Assembly (NCBI GenBank): GCA_037903355.1
Contig: JBAJFE010000041.1
Location: forward strand, 310,001-374,000
Reading direction: 5' to 3'
DNA length: 64,000 nucleotides
Source: Trichuris trichiura
Taxonomy: Eukaryota; Nematoda; Enoplea; Trichinellida; Trichuridae
Below are positions 37,951 through 50,309 of the stretch, in pieces. The position numbers were made by a program, and so were the translations under genes. The notes under the pieces were generated by a model. That model worked only from the letters and a program-made list of their open reading frames with translations. It made no database searches and was not told the origin of the DNA. Position 1 is the stretch's first letter. Each line of letters opens with the position of its first letter.

Positions 37951-40900
37951 CTGCGACCTACCTTGCAAAGCTTTTAGTTTTAGCGTAATGTTTGGTGATT
38001 AACTTATCTGGTTGGAACAGTTGTAGAAAAATAGTGAAATTAATCGAGATACTATTGGGCGGGAAAAGGGGAAAATTTTGAACGGTAATATTCATTGGAG
38101 ATGGAAAGCAGCGGAATTGGTCAACTTTGGCACATGACAGCCAGCAGCCGAGATAACCATCAACTATTAACGCAGACTGCGGGGAACTGCTCTTTTAGAA
38201 ATCAAAAAATTGGCTCCTACAGAAAGCCAGTTTCCTGCTGTCTTAAATGGAAGTCGTTCACGTACGGTGACTTCCTTCCGTCCCAATGTAACTGGGCGTG
38301 ACATCGTTTTAACACGTTCAACCCGAACGCAGAACAAAAATATAAATTACAAATCAGCAAGTACGGGCGCGGCAATCCTACATACAGTGGAAGTCATTTT
38401 CAAAATGCATACGCCGCTTTGGCAACTCTTTATCGTCGCATTTTAACGGTTTCATTATTCGAGAAGCAGAGAAGTACCGTTTTGGAACAATTGGCTGCTG
38501 TCAGCGAGTAGCCACTTCCTAGAACGGTATTTCACTGAACGAAAAGCGCTTTTCCATTACTTTCCAAATGCCACTGTTAAGGCCAGTTGCACGCGCTTTC
38601 CATTTACCACGTGCACATTTTGACAAATGAAAGATGCGTATGGCCGTTTAGCCATGCCAATAATGGCTCGCCTTGTTGTTGATTGTCTGAATAAGGTAAC
38701 CCGGAAATTAATGCTGACTTTAATTTGAAAGGAGTAAACGAAATTGTACCGCCGGTTGCCATTTTCTGCAATGAAGTCAGGTTTGGAACTAACTGCCTTT
38801 GGCGCTCAAGACAGTTTCACGCCGATCGACGAGATGAAGACCCGCCAGCAAACTTGGCGTATATTGTATATTTCATGCAAGCAACAAAACATCCAATATA
38901 CTCCAAGTTTTCCGCTTTCCCAATTCGGCTTTTCAAAGCCTGTCGCAAGCTTTGGATTTACATACGGAAAAGTGTTGCTTCATAACAGCCACACTAAACT
39001 TGAGGATTGTTTTTTAGTCACTAATCGTTTAGTAAAACAACAACCGAATAGTCGAAGCCAACGGCAAATCTCTTACCATATATTAACGCAAAGTCGAAAT
39101 GGCGAAGGGCGCTCCATATTGATCACCTTTTTGTGGGCTATCTATTAATAAATTCTTGAAAACGCATCAATGAAATAGTATGACAATGCGTTTTTGCCAA
39201 TTCATACTTTCTTGAGCAAATAAAGGTAGAGTGACTTAACTTGTCCCCATATTGATGCGTCAATTGTGACTAAGCTGATCTTTAATTTACTTAAGGGTAA
39301 TTGGCTCACTTAGAAAACAGGGATTTGCAAGGTAGCCAATATCTAAGGGTAAAATTCAGCCTGTCATGCATGTCCGACTTTCTGGGACAATGCGCCCAAT
39401 CGACGATAGGCGTGCCCAAGTAGTCATTAAGAAAGCTAGTTCAACAGCGGTTGAACGTTGAGTACCTTAGGCACACCTTAACCTTTGTCCCGGCTCTTCC
39501 CGCCTTGGAGAGCTTTGCAATTGATTGAACTCGCCCTGTGTGACAATAATGGCAACGCTGGGCGAAGGTCGGCATTGTACTCTCGCGAAAAAACAAATAC
39601 CCGCACATTTCGCTCTGGTCAGTCGCCGTACAAAAATTCAAATGAATCTCGCAGAAAAAACGCGTCAACCTACGCATCAACGAAGAGCAGGCGACTAAAA
39701 ATAGGCTCGTTTCTTTTTTGCCGCCTTTGCTGTGAGCCGCGATGCAATAAACCGAATCGTATTCCGGCTAATTCTGCAATGAATATTCTAGGCGCAAGGC
39801 GATTTTCAATTTTCAGCGCGACCAAAACGTGGGACGCACGAATTGATCTCCTAGAAATGAACGGTGCAAAACCTTTGCCAAATGGGTCGTCTCTTCCCAA
39901 AATCGATGGGGGAACCCATTTTGCAAGGATTACTGTAAGCAGCGAATGGTACCACAAGGTTGAATAGGTGCTGCGCGACCGCTTCGAACAACGGCATAAG
40001 CAAATTGGATAACCAAAAAAAAGAAACAGAGAAGACAAAATTACGGATAGAGTTCACTGTTTCGCGGCCATTGTCTGCATTTAACTTTAACCTTTGTCGG
40101 GGTAAAATTTGTGGTCACGTCGTTGTGAAGTGCGCAATAAGTTTGAATGATTGCTTACGGGCCAACGTTTTCAACATACTCTTATCTTGATGTATCGTTC
40201 AGTCGAACTTAGGCAAGTGCACACTTCCCTTCTCGCTGCCGTCCTTTATTGACACTTACAATGCCATTCATGATTGTACCAGCGTGTGTGTGTGCACAAC
40301 CGTGAGCATAATCTGATTCGAGGAAAATACCGTATAGCAGCTGAGTGGCACACCCTGAAGACGACGACAACGACGACAACAACAAAGAAGACAACGCATA
40401 ATGTCCCGCGCCCGTCCTTGCGGCTAATTCATGTTCTTCCAAGTGTTTGTGTCAGTATCAATTGAACATTTGTTTTCCAACGAGCTCCATTCAACTAGGC
40501 AATATGCTGCACCTTAAACCAATCTAATAACCTTGGTCACTCCCATAAGCCTCCGGGAGTAGCCCACGCTCACTAAGGATAATGTGGCCTTGAACACTTC
40601 GGTCGATCTCAAAGCTTTCTCTTTCTCTCTCTTCTCACTAAAACAAGACATCTACGCTGCCAATAAAAAAAAAATATACAAACGCTCCTTTCCGGACGCG
40701 TTTGCTCTTTCAATGGCCAACCTAGGCACAGTAGCAAAACAGTGAACATACAATCAAATCTTATTCACCGTTTGTTGCTCAATGGTAGAACTACAAACTA
40801 CTACTATTGCCTGCTGGAAATGCAAATTTTTATTGCGAAACTATGGAAAATATGCAAATTAGTTATCTTCTGACCAATGAGAAAATTGATGTCTAAACAA

Positions 40901-42698
40901 AGCAAGAACCTATAAGCTAACGAGGCTTTTTTACGGACTAGCGTGCCATTGTCCAAAAAGGTGGAAGCGGTTCCTATTGGAAAAGTTTTAAATAAACCTT
41001 ACCGTTACGGGACGGAGTAAAAATATACTTATTTTTATGCTTAGTGAAGACGCTTGATTCCGGCGAACTAAAAAGAGTCGCACATGGGCAAAATTGACTA
41101 CGGCTTTAAGGCGGCAATACGGGAAGGTCCAATGAAGCGTATATGTGGTATTTAAATTGATAATTTGCATAAGGTTCCAGGACGCGCATTGAGTTTTTGA
41201 CTTGAACAGCCTTTGCCATGCTGGGAGAATAGGTGACCATTTGGCGAATGCATCGTTTTCAATTTCATTTGCCTATGGCTTCCGCCTGAACACTAAAATT
41301 GGAAAATGTCTTCGAGCGAACACTCATCCGGCCTCGCTTTCCGGCCACTGAGCGCAGCAGTAGCGCGGCGCGTCGGAGATGACATTGTTTTGCGCGTAGT
41401 ATATGCAAAAAAAGAATTGCATCGCATTTGGCTAACGTCCAATGTTTCTTTTTACTCTCCGCATGCGTGTTGAGGAGAAGAAGCAAAAAAAGAAAAACGG
41501 AAAGTTTGCTTTCCAAACAGGTTGCCGCATGCAGCGGGGACGACCCATTCCTAATTCGGCAATCTCCAAGCGTCGCGCTTATTTGGGAAGACAGCTGGGC
41601 CTGTCGAATCTGACGGAAATGGAACTTCTGCAAATGCAAGGCTAACGGCCAACAGCAAATTCTGCCTAGGCCAAAGGGGTAAACAAGTTGTTGGCCAAAG
41701 TTGCCTAGTCTCCCATGGGCAATGTTGGATGGAAAAATGACCGCGCCCCGCCCGAAACATTTGTACAACACGCGCAAGGCCAACGGACCGACACGTGCTT
41801 GCTTGTAAAGACGAGCGCGCCAATTATAGAAAGATTAAGTTTAGTGAATGTGCCAAAAATTGACATGCAATTTGAACGGCATTGCACAAGTCGGTATTGC
41901 TTTGATCAATATAGTGAACAGCATCTAATGAACGTGTTTGAAGGGGAAAGGTTTGAACATAGGCCAGCGAAGCCATTTTTATATAGCTTGGACAGGCGCG
42001 CCGCACGATCACCTGAGCTATAAGGATGTTGTCACTTGGGTGAGGCTTTGAAGCGTCCGGGCGCCTGGCTTTCCGTTCGCATGGATGGCAAGTGTGAAAG
42101 TGAAACGAGCTGACCTTGTTCCATGCCTGCTCGTTTTCTCACGCGAAGGGATGATTGAAGGGATGGAAAATCGCCTTGGCCGGTGGCATTAGCTCTTTTC
42201 AACCGTGCGGTGGCTGGCTGTCAATTGTCTTTTTTTGGGCTGAATGATTGATTCTAACGACTGTGAGTTTGTCCGCTGATTGAGATCTGTGCTGGACCAC
42301 TCCTTAGCTGAGCAAAGTAGTCTGCCCTTGTGTTCCGTTTGAAAAATAGCACCACAGGATGGCGTCGATCATCTCGCAAGGAGCGGGCTTGCGTTGCCGC
42401 TGACCTGCAATGTCAGCTTCTGGGACAACGGACAAGCCAACGATCAAGATTGTCAGAACCAGATCGACGAGCCAAAACGTCGGTCAAACCGATGCCTAGC
42501 CGCGATTGTAGCGACCTCCTAGCCGCCAGCGGAGAACCACTTTCCGGTCCTCAGGCGGTGTGTACGATAGTGGCCGAAATCGGCGCCAGATCTGAACGGC
42601 CGTCTAGTTTCATATAACCTACTTAGCGATTGTCATAACTCGGCCCAATTCAATCACGCCACTCCCTGCGATAAAAAAGGCTGGCGACCGCGAGCAAG

Positions 42699-42705
42699 TA
42701 TAAAA
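42699..42705 (+). promoter_or_regulatory. TATA box candidate for the MIG-18-like gene
   Basis: TATAAAA lies 129 bp before the start codon at 42828, in a locally GC-richer region. Spacing fits a promoter with a 5' UTR of about 100 bp. Confidence 0.45.
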
Positions 42706-42827
42706 TGGAAACGGATCTGCAACTGCCACATTCGGTCTACCGACGCAACTGTCGAGCAGCCGACGCCCTCAGCATTGGTTGTTGCACATACTAAGTCTCT
42801 AGCGAAAACTGCGCAAGCCGAGAGAGA

Positions 42828-44099
42828 ATGGCCTTTTCCATTGGATTTGCCTGGCAGAGCCTACTTCTCTTTTCTCTTGCCCATCAGCTGGTGATTGCGC
42901 AAAATGACCAAGCCAGCCGGCGTACAGCTAAGAGGAAGCTGTGCCCGGGCGGATATACCGACGGTACGGAGGTAGGTGAATCGGACTTGCTCTTAGGAAC
43001 TTGACAACCACATTAGCCAACTTTTTTCTTTCTTCTTAAAAATCTCTCATATCAGGTGACCAAGGGGCGCTACATATACCATTGTACCAACGGCAAGTTG
43101 CGTCCCAAGGGATGCCTGTCCGCCGACGGGAAGCATCTAGCCCTTTGGCAGACATTCCCGCTTTCCGGCTATCAACTCATGTGCGCCTTAGACAAGAATG
43201 GCCTGCTCTATTTCAAATACGTTGGCTGCATAAGCAACGGGACCATCTACTACCCAACGGACACGTGGGCTGACAAAAGCTTCTGGTATACGTGTAGACC
43301 ATTGGGCGAAACGCTCATTATGGAAGTGTCCGGTTGCGTTTATAAGAATCATCGTTACGACATTGGCGAAGACTTTAGAAAAGGCGACTTCTACTTCCAA
43401 TGTCACCGCACCAGTACGGGAACAGTTGCCCTACGCCCGGTCGCCTGTCATCACAAGGGTCGCCGATACAACATTGGAGAAAACTACGAAGAGGACAAGT
43501 TTTGGTAGGAGAAGCAACCTTTTTCATGCTAACGCAAAAAAGTATTCTTCTTTTCTCATTGCAATTTGCTTTTAGGTACGCTTGCACTATGGAGGCAGGG
43601 CGAGCTGTCAAGAAATGCGTTGGGTGCATGCATTATGCTAGACGTCTTATGGATGGCGATCGGTACTTCATTAATACGGCCATTTACGAGTGTACAATTC
43701 GTCAGCACCATTCGGACCATCGACTGGTCGGTTGTGTTCAGCAGGACGATAATAAGATAATAGAACGTCGCCTTGGCTGCCAGTGGCTAGAAGGCAATGC
43801 GCCTTATAAGTATATGCTTAAATGCGCCAGGTCGAAAGGGAAAGAAAAAGTCAAGTTGGAGACGGTATCCTGCTTTTATCAAGTATACGAACTGAGTTGC
43901 ATGATCAAACGAGTTGAATGTCACATTATTGCTATCTTTGCAGATGGGCGAAGGTGCGTACGCAATACCACCGGGTTGCTTCCGCATAGTGGGAGATAAA
44001 GGCGTCGCCTGCATAAACCGACCCAATGGACCAACCATTGAAGAATTCCCGACCAACGATTTGTACAAAGCATACTACAAGGGCGTACGACCTTGTTAA
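42828..44099 (+). CDS. Secreted MIG-18-like protein with cysteine-rich fibronectin type I-like repeats
   Basis: Four exons: 42828-42971, 43056-43504, 43576-43882 and 43944-44099; 351 residues. Introns of 84, 71 and 61 bp are all GT-AG. Residues 1-24 form a signal peptide (hydrophobic SLLLFSLAHQLVIA, then QNDQ), and there is no other membrane segment. The mature protein holds successive cysteine modules with the pattern C-x-G-x-Y-x-x-G-E then F/W-Y-x-C: KGRYIYHCTNGKLRPKGC, HRYDIGEDF with FYFQC, and RRYNIGENY with FWYAC, followed by two more diverged modules and a short final Cys module in exon 4. These match the repeat of nematode abnormal-cell-migration protein 18, a matrix protein acting with ADAMTS proteases in gonadal cell migration. 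That role is inferred from family. A TATA box lies 129 bp upstream. Which paralogue it is cannot be told. Confidence 0.88.
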
Positions 44100-45441
44100 C
44101 GCTTCAGCGTCTCCAGTGTACGATTATTTGGTTTTCAAACAAAACAACGTTGACCGATTGTTTTGATCATGCTGGTTGTGAGCGAAGAGCTTTGAACGAC
44201 TTGTCTGCCCGCAGCACATGGCCGGATACGGGCGCCTGGCTTTTTCCGGTCCGGCTATTCGATCTTTCCGCTCGGTTTCCAACCTCTTACTACTGACCGC
44301 CCCCAAATTGGGTTTGACTGAACATTTTGTTTCATTCTGTGTGACGGTGGCTTGTTTCACTTCAAAACTTTTCCTTCGACACCACTTTTCTGCCCGCTCG
44401 CGCGCGCGTTTGCCTTTTTTCTGCTCGGTGTACATACATAGATGCGAAGCTTCTCGTACTACCGCCTCGTCTTTTGCATTAAACAATTCCTTGTGTGACA
44501 CGCGCATGTACGGCAGTTGAGCGTTGCCTTTCTTCGGCGGTCGCGGAAAATGGAAATAATCAATGCCAACGATATGCAGAGTTCAAACTACGCTAATAGC
44601 AGTTGAAAGTTCAGCAGCATTGAAGAACATGGGAGACGGAAATGCAGAACGACATATAGCTTTTGAAAAGCTAAGCTTATGGGTTCAAACTGCCCCTTTG
44701 CCCTTGACAGTCACCCAGGGTGTATTCTTAGGCGAAGGTCGATCTTCACTTTGCATATGCGTGGACGAAAGTGAACGGCTGCGATGTTGGTATTGTCTTC
44801 CGAGCAATGTATTACAGTAGCGCTAGTAGTACAGCCGTCTGTAACCTCTTAACAACGCGCTGAAGTCACGTACAAGGTAGCATATGTTACTTTGTTGGAA
44901 TAACCATTTTTCTCATGTTCGTCCTTCGGAAAGAGCGAAGGAAAGGAAAGAGAGCAAGAAAAGTAAACCTCGTTGCAGGGTGGCAAAAAGTGGTCTGCCG
45001 AAAAGGTTGGATGTTTCAAGTTGGCACGTCGCCAGTGTTCGCAGCGCAAGTGAACATCTTTTTTGCCGGTCGTTAACGCTGAAAATGACACTTTCCGTCG
45101 GGAAAAGTGAAAGCCAAATATAGCCTACGATCAAAAGATCCATACAGCGGCCGCGCCAACTTGCTACCAGCGGGAAAACGGAGCAGCGCGTGAAAACGCG
45201 TTGAACCAGCTAACAACATTGGCCTTCGATGGCCGTCCTGCCACGCCCTTTGCAGCACACCCGTCCGACTTGAAAAGATGCTAAATATCAAAAATATGTC
45301 TCTCGACGGGTTGATTAGTGACTCCCGTTAAGAGCAGCAAGTAAATTACGTCTTTCCGTCTCTGCACTGCTTCCTTTTAAAGAACCATACTGCTAAATAT
45401 CTATTTCAAATGTTCGCCCATTGTTGGGTCAAGAAATCCCA
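44100..45441. other. Downstream of the MIG-18-like gene; no identifiable gene
   Basis: An ATTAAA variant signal near 44478 could end the upstream transcript. Frames at 44124-44507 (-), 44218-44520 (+), 44563-44820 (+) and 44884-45291 (both strands) overlap one another and have no recognised domain. Confidence 0.4.
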
Positions 45442-45599
45442 CTGCAACACCACGAAACATAGTATAACCTCAATATAATAACACTTTAAAATCTAACTCA
45501 GCAATCTGTTAATAATAATAATTATTATTATTATTAACAGATTGCTGAGTTAGATTTTAAAGTGTTATTATATTGAGGTTATGTTATGCTTCGTGTTAC

Positions 45600-45600
<1 letters not shown>
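45442..45600. mobile_element. Long palindrome, MITE/foldback-like, about 159 bp
   Basis: Two arms of 65-80 bp are near-perfect complements, meeting at an AATAAT/ATTATT centre near 45524. The inner 55 bp of each arm (including AACCTCAATATAATAACAC and CTAACTCAGCAATCTG) match base for base. The outer 20-25 bp are imperfect (ACGAAACATAG versus ACGAAGCATAAC). No coding capacity. The right arm abuts an (ATT)n tract. No clear target duplication was found. Confidence 0.7.
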
Positions 45601-45653
<53 letters not shown>

Positions 45654-45654
45654 G
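45598..45654. repeat. (ATT)n microsatellite
   Basis: About eighteen uninterrupted ATT units directly after the palindrome. Confidence 0.95.
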
Positions 45655-45935
45655 TCATCGGTAATGATGTTGTTGTTTAAAATACTTGAATATCCTAAGC
45701 GGATTCTGTTGTATTATGCATGAACTAACCGGAAGGCTGCTCTTAAAAGATCCGAAGTGTGCGGAGAGCATTTCTCGAAAAACAAAATCACTACGGCTGT
45801 ACTCAAGTAATCTTCGTCATGTGTAAGCATGAAAGTGGTAAGACAACCTCTAGTCTTCTTCGTCAAAGCTGATATGTTCGTCAGGAATCATTTGAAAATA
45901 TACTTAAGCTTTTTGTACTCCAAAATGGACTATTG

Positions 45936-45986
<51 letters not shown>
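45936..45986. repeat. (ATT)n microsatellite
   Basis: About sixteen ATT units. A third, shorter run lies near 46933. Confidence 0.95.
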
Positions 45987-45989
45987 GCT

Positions 45990-48900
45990 GTTATTGAAAA
46001 TACTTATGGCCCTAATGGTCGCTAATGCAATGGATGCATCCAGCTGCTTGCTGTGGACTATTTATTATTGTTACTGCGGGACGAAAACACGGTCAATGGC
46101 GTTACAGTTGCTTAGGTGAAAAGTTGTAAGCCCAAGCATACTGTATACAAAGTATTTGCATTTTTTCAAGCATGAAGATAGGAAAAAGTAACACGCTTAA
46201 TAAGCTGCACCTTTAAGCGGGCATCCTTTGCCAGAATTGGTGGACACTCTATTTAGATCACATTATGCTTCGCTAACTCTGCGCAGGAATGCGTTCACGT
46301 TCCAAGATGGACTTGCAACAAAAGAGAAGAAGCAAACTACGCAGCCAAATTGTCCTGGGCGCCTTGTCCGATTATCAATTAAAAGTCAAAGCGCATATTG
46401 CCATTGCCAATTAATAATAGCAAGAAAAGCGAATATTGCAAATATACGCTGGAAAAGGCGGGAAAATAATGTACTCCACATTCAGTGCTTTGAAGCAACT
46501 TGAGATGTTAACAATGATCTCTAATGCAAACGAGCAAAAGCGGTCCTCTGGAAACCATCTGCCTTAAAAAGCGTACGTAATATAGTTCGCATTGGCATCG
46601 TTACAATTCTTTGCCGCGACAGGGCGGGAAAAAGCTGTCTGCAACGGATACTTTTTGCCGCTTCACCTGTGGCGGCAACGGCAAAGAAGTGGAGTTTACA
46701 TTTCGCGCTTTTCGCCTGGAAACCAGTTGAATGTGAACTGAGCCAAAACTTTAACCTTTAAGAACTACTGAAGCTAACGACAATGTTCGGCCGGCCGACT
46801 TAACCATTGCAAATGTCTGCGCACCGCTTTTTTCTCACAACTTATGCATATCGTATAAAGTTGTCAACCATTTCCGTCCTTACCGAAGGTTCGACAACAA
46901 CTTTTTACTCCTACCCGTATCTGACCTACCAAATTATTATTATTATTACTATTGTAATAGTTGGCATGTCAGCAACATGACTCTTCCTGCGGAAAGCTTG
47001 AAGAGATGTAATGACTAAAAATTGACAATTCAGTCACGTCGTCTTGTCTGGACGCGTAAAAGGTGTTGAGTAAATTATTATCCATTTTTGGAAGGACCTC
47101 TGGCGGCAACCACATTTTTCATCTTACTTTTCGTACGACTCAGACCCAACAGAATAAGAAATATGTTATTCCTTTATTTAAGGAAAGAAAATGTTTCCGC
47201 TTTGGCGCCAAAATTTCCTGGCTGTTAAAAGAGCCAAAGTATTGCCGCTTTATCCGTATAAGCGGGGCGGGATGCGCTCGAAACTTTTCAACGCAAAGCG
47301 AAAGAACACCAAGGCTTTATCTGCATACAAATGAAGTTACTCAGCGGCAAAGTAAGTTAAGAGAACGCTTGCCAAAGGCGAAACTAGTGACGGCGGGATT
47401 CAGTCCTATATTTGCATTCACAAGGCGTAAACTACGGTTAACAGGTTCCTCCGAGCAAAACCGTCTGACTCATAGCTGCAACGAGCATAGGCAATAGACA
47501 TTCGCAGCACAATTTTTTATAAATAATAAAACATCTTTACAAATGCACTACTTTGAGCAGCCTACATTCTTTTTCATAGGAAAAATACGCGATTTCGAAA
47601 ACTGGTTGCAAATGTCATCTCTCTGGTTGGCATTTGACAGATTATTATTACACATGGCAACTTTTCTCCATCTTGGGAAAACTAAGCAGCTACAGTATGC
47701 TCACGCTACTTAATCAAAGTAGTTGCTCGCATGCCTTGAGACTAAAGCGCGCGCAAGCCAGGAAGTAGACAAGACGCTAAGCTTTTGCGAGTAGTAACCG
47801 TTAGCACTTCTAACAATGATTACTGCTCACGGGAGAACAACTAATGGGATCGCATATTTTCGCGATTATTATGGGTCAGTATTGCTACCGCGCTTCACAG
47901 GATTTCAAGCGTATTGATTGAACGACATTATTCTCTTAACGGTGAGTCTTTGTTCGAATTTTTCCAAGCTTACAAAAAGGGGCAGATTGGAACTAATAAC
48001 AACTGCGTACTGAAAAGCGTAGATGCATTAGGCCTTAAGGTGAGCAGGCGGGGCAATACAAAGGAAAGACAATGCACGAGAGACGCTAAGCATATTACTA
48101 CGAGTTGGAAAAAATTATCCAGTCGACCTATATAGGCAATGAAACTTGTTGGCTTCAACCGTTTAAACAATTGTCCAAATTTTAATGGCAACCAACGGAA
48201 TAATCTAATTTCATCTTGCCAGCTCGTATATGATTACCGAGGAGCTGTCGAAGCAATTATTGTGAAAGCTACTTTTTCCATTCAGCGCTGTTACACTTTA
48301 AATTTGCGTTGACCCCATTGAACTTAGAATGACCTAAATCGACGAAAGGCTAAGAAGAGTAGAAAAGCTTTGTAAGCAACAGAGCTGCTACGCGCAATAT
48401 ACGTACCAGTTTTATTATATTTAATAATCGAAATATGAATTGGGCCTTCAATAGAGGCTTAACGCCAACTAAACTTTGAACCAACACGAGACGTCGAATT
48501 CGCGCTACAAACTACGACACTTCTTTATTTCCAGCAACAATTGGAACACATTTTCGTACTCGAACGCCCCAATTTTTAAATTTCGCCGCGCCCCTAATCG
48601 CAAAACCTTACAAAGACTCGGTCAACTGCGTTTCAGCCTGTAAGATAGAGTTTTTGCATAAAATTTGACTTTAAGCAAAGTTGCACTTTTCTTCAAGCAA
48701 GTTAACCTAATAAAGGTTTAGCAAAGTTAAACTCGTCGGGGGCTGCTTGCATTAATGATATACATCCTAAAAATGCAAAGGTCGCGCGCTTCCCGTTGCA
48801 AACCAAGTCTTGCAACAAAAGTATGTCTTAACTAGCCTACATGCCAGTGAATAATAAATAAATGAATTTTTGCATAATTGATTACATCCTAAAAATGAAA

Positions 48901-50168
48901 AACGCATAAACACTTCCAAGTACGGAAATACGATAGCTTAGGGTTCAACCATTGCGGAATGCGCCTAACAGTTACTGCAACTGCCCTGTAACGCCGCATA
49001 AAATTGCGTTATTTGCCCGTCATATACGTACGAAGCTTTACATAACGTTTTTATAGAGACCCAACAAGTGTAAAGGTGATACTTTTTGCTAACGTACCAG
49101 CTGCATAAATATCTTATAAAATATAACATTTAAGTATATGAAAATTTTTTATACGATTGCATATAAGAATTCCCGGCTATCGCTGTTAACAAGCGCACTA
49201 GACATGTTGCTAAGTTGAAAGTATACTCGACAAAGCTAGAAAGTTGCCTGCGCAATCTCCAATTAAAGACTTGGCTTCTTGCCTAACTTATAATTATTGT
49301 TAATACTGTCATAATACAATTAGCATAACTGTCGCGGTTGACATGACCGCGCATCATGGAACAAAGTTCAAATTAAAGGCACAAATCAAATGGCGGATAA
49401 ATTGTTAAGCCTATTAAGAAAAAGTTGCAAAATGAAATGAACAAGAAAGCCTCTGCTTTGTACACTATTAGGGAAGTTATGCAAATTTCTAAAAGTAACA
49501 GGTAGCACTTGAGCATTGCGTTTTAAAAGGAAGCTGGAAATGATAATCGCTCCAAGACCGAGCTATTGCAAACTATCTATTAAACAATACGCGACTTTAC
49601 TGCCGTATACAATTGCAAGCAGTGCCGGCCGTTTCGTTGGCTCACCCGCGAATTGAACACGTGCTTATTTCAATCAAGAATACTGGCTATAATTTCATTG
49701 AATGTTCATTATAATTTCTTGCTTTGGAAATAAACTTGTCAAGTCAGCTGCGAAACATTTTAATTATAGCAGAGAAGTCTGTGAGGGCAATATTTCATTA
49801 GCGCCTTCTAATCAAGACATTTCCACTATGACGCGCGATGAAATATGCAACGAATGCTTGCTAGCTAACGTTGATGTCCCTTAACAAGGCAACAATACAC
49901 CGAAAACGCTGAGGACGAAACTAGACGTGCCTTGAAAAGTCTGAGAACGTTTACGCAGGCGTGACGTAACAAACTTATCTTGAATATGAAAACAATCCTT
50001 ACGCCTATTAAAAGATATACTGTATTTCAACATACGCGATTTGTACGCACAGTACGAAGACAAATTTGAAAAATAATTATTAATAATTAGAGTTGACTGC
50101 CAAGGAATGACGAATCATTTTTTCGCATGTCTTATCCATACGTTCTGTCGTAATTACTTAATTTCATC
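45990..50168. other. No identifiable gene
   Basis: The longest frame is 47063-47497 (+, 144 codons), with no domain. GGCGGGAAAA occurs at 46457 and 46622. A 14-bp segment (ACATCCTAAAAATG) is repeated near 48763 and 48883. Nothing else is seen. Confidence 0.4.
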
Positions 50169-50309
50169 AACAGCAATTGTTCTTCTAAATTTTTTCACGG
50201 TATCTTTAACCCGTTGTCTGTACGGGTTAAAAATACCGCGAGAAAATTTAGAAGAAAATTTTCAAAAAAAACCGTTACGAAGAAAAAGAAAAAAGAGAAC
50301 AGCAATTGT
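50169..50309. mobile_element. Short retroposon-like insertion whose body is a hairpin, with 12-bp target duplication
   Basis: The 12-mer AACAGCAATTGT occurs at 50169-50180 and again at 50298-50309. Between them lies a near-perfect inverted repeat (50180-50214 and 50222-50256, 35 bp, three mismatches, 7-bp loop), followed by an A-rich tail with GAAAAAGAAAAAAGAG. Flanking direct repeats plus an A-rich 3' tail are the signature of target-primed retroposition. Two of the three mismatches become G:U pairs if the minus strand is the RNA, but the A-rich tail fits a plus-strand RNA. It is too small for a standard SINE. Confidence 0.55.

Larger units (their letters stand above)
34320..42690. other. 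Long stretch without an identifiable gene
   Basis: The longest frames are 36337-36771 (+, 144 codons), 39485-39967 (+, 160 codons), 39670-40038 (-) and 41265-41783 (-, 172 codons). They overlap frames on the other strand and show no domains. From about 41.2 kb the GC content rises toward the gene at 42.8 kb, which explains the longer chance frames there. A GAC/AAC microsatellite-like patch lies at about 40359-40395. ATGCAAAT octamers cluster at 37.06-37.95 kb. Confidence 0.4.

Noticed and set aside
39485..40038. 160-codon plus frame overlapping a 122-codon minus frame
   Set aside because: Mutually exclusive frames with no domain in either.
41265..42617. Several long frames (172 codons minus; 102 and 95 codons plus)
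   Set aside because: Locally higher GC lowers stop frequency, the frames overlap on both strands, and none has a recognisable motif. A stretch reading LTCNVSFWDNGQANDQDC near 42405-42460 was considered as an exon but its ends are not supported.
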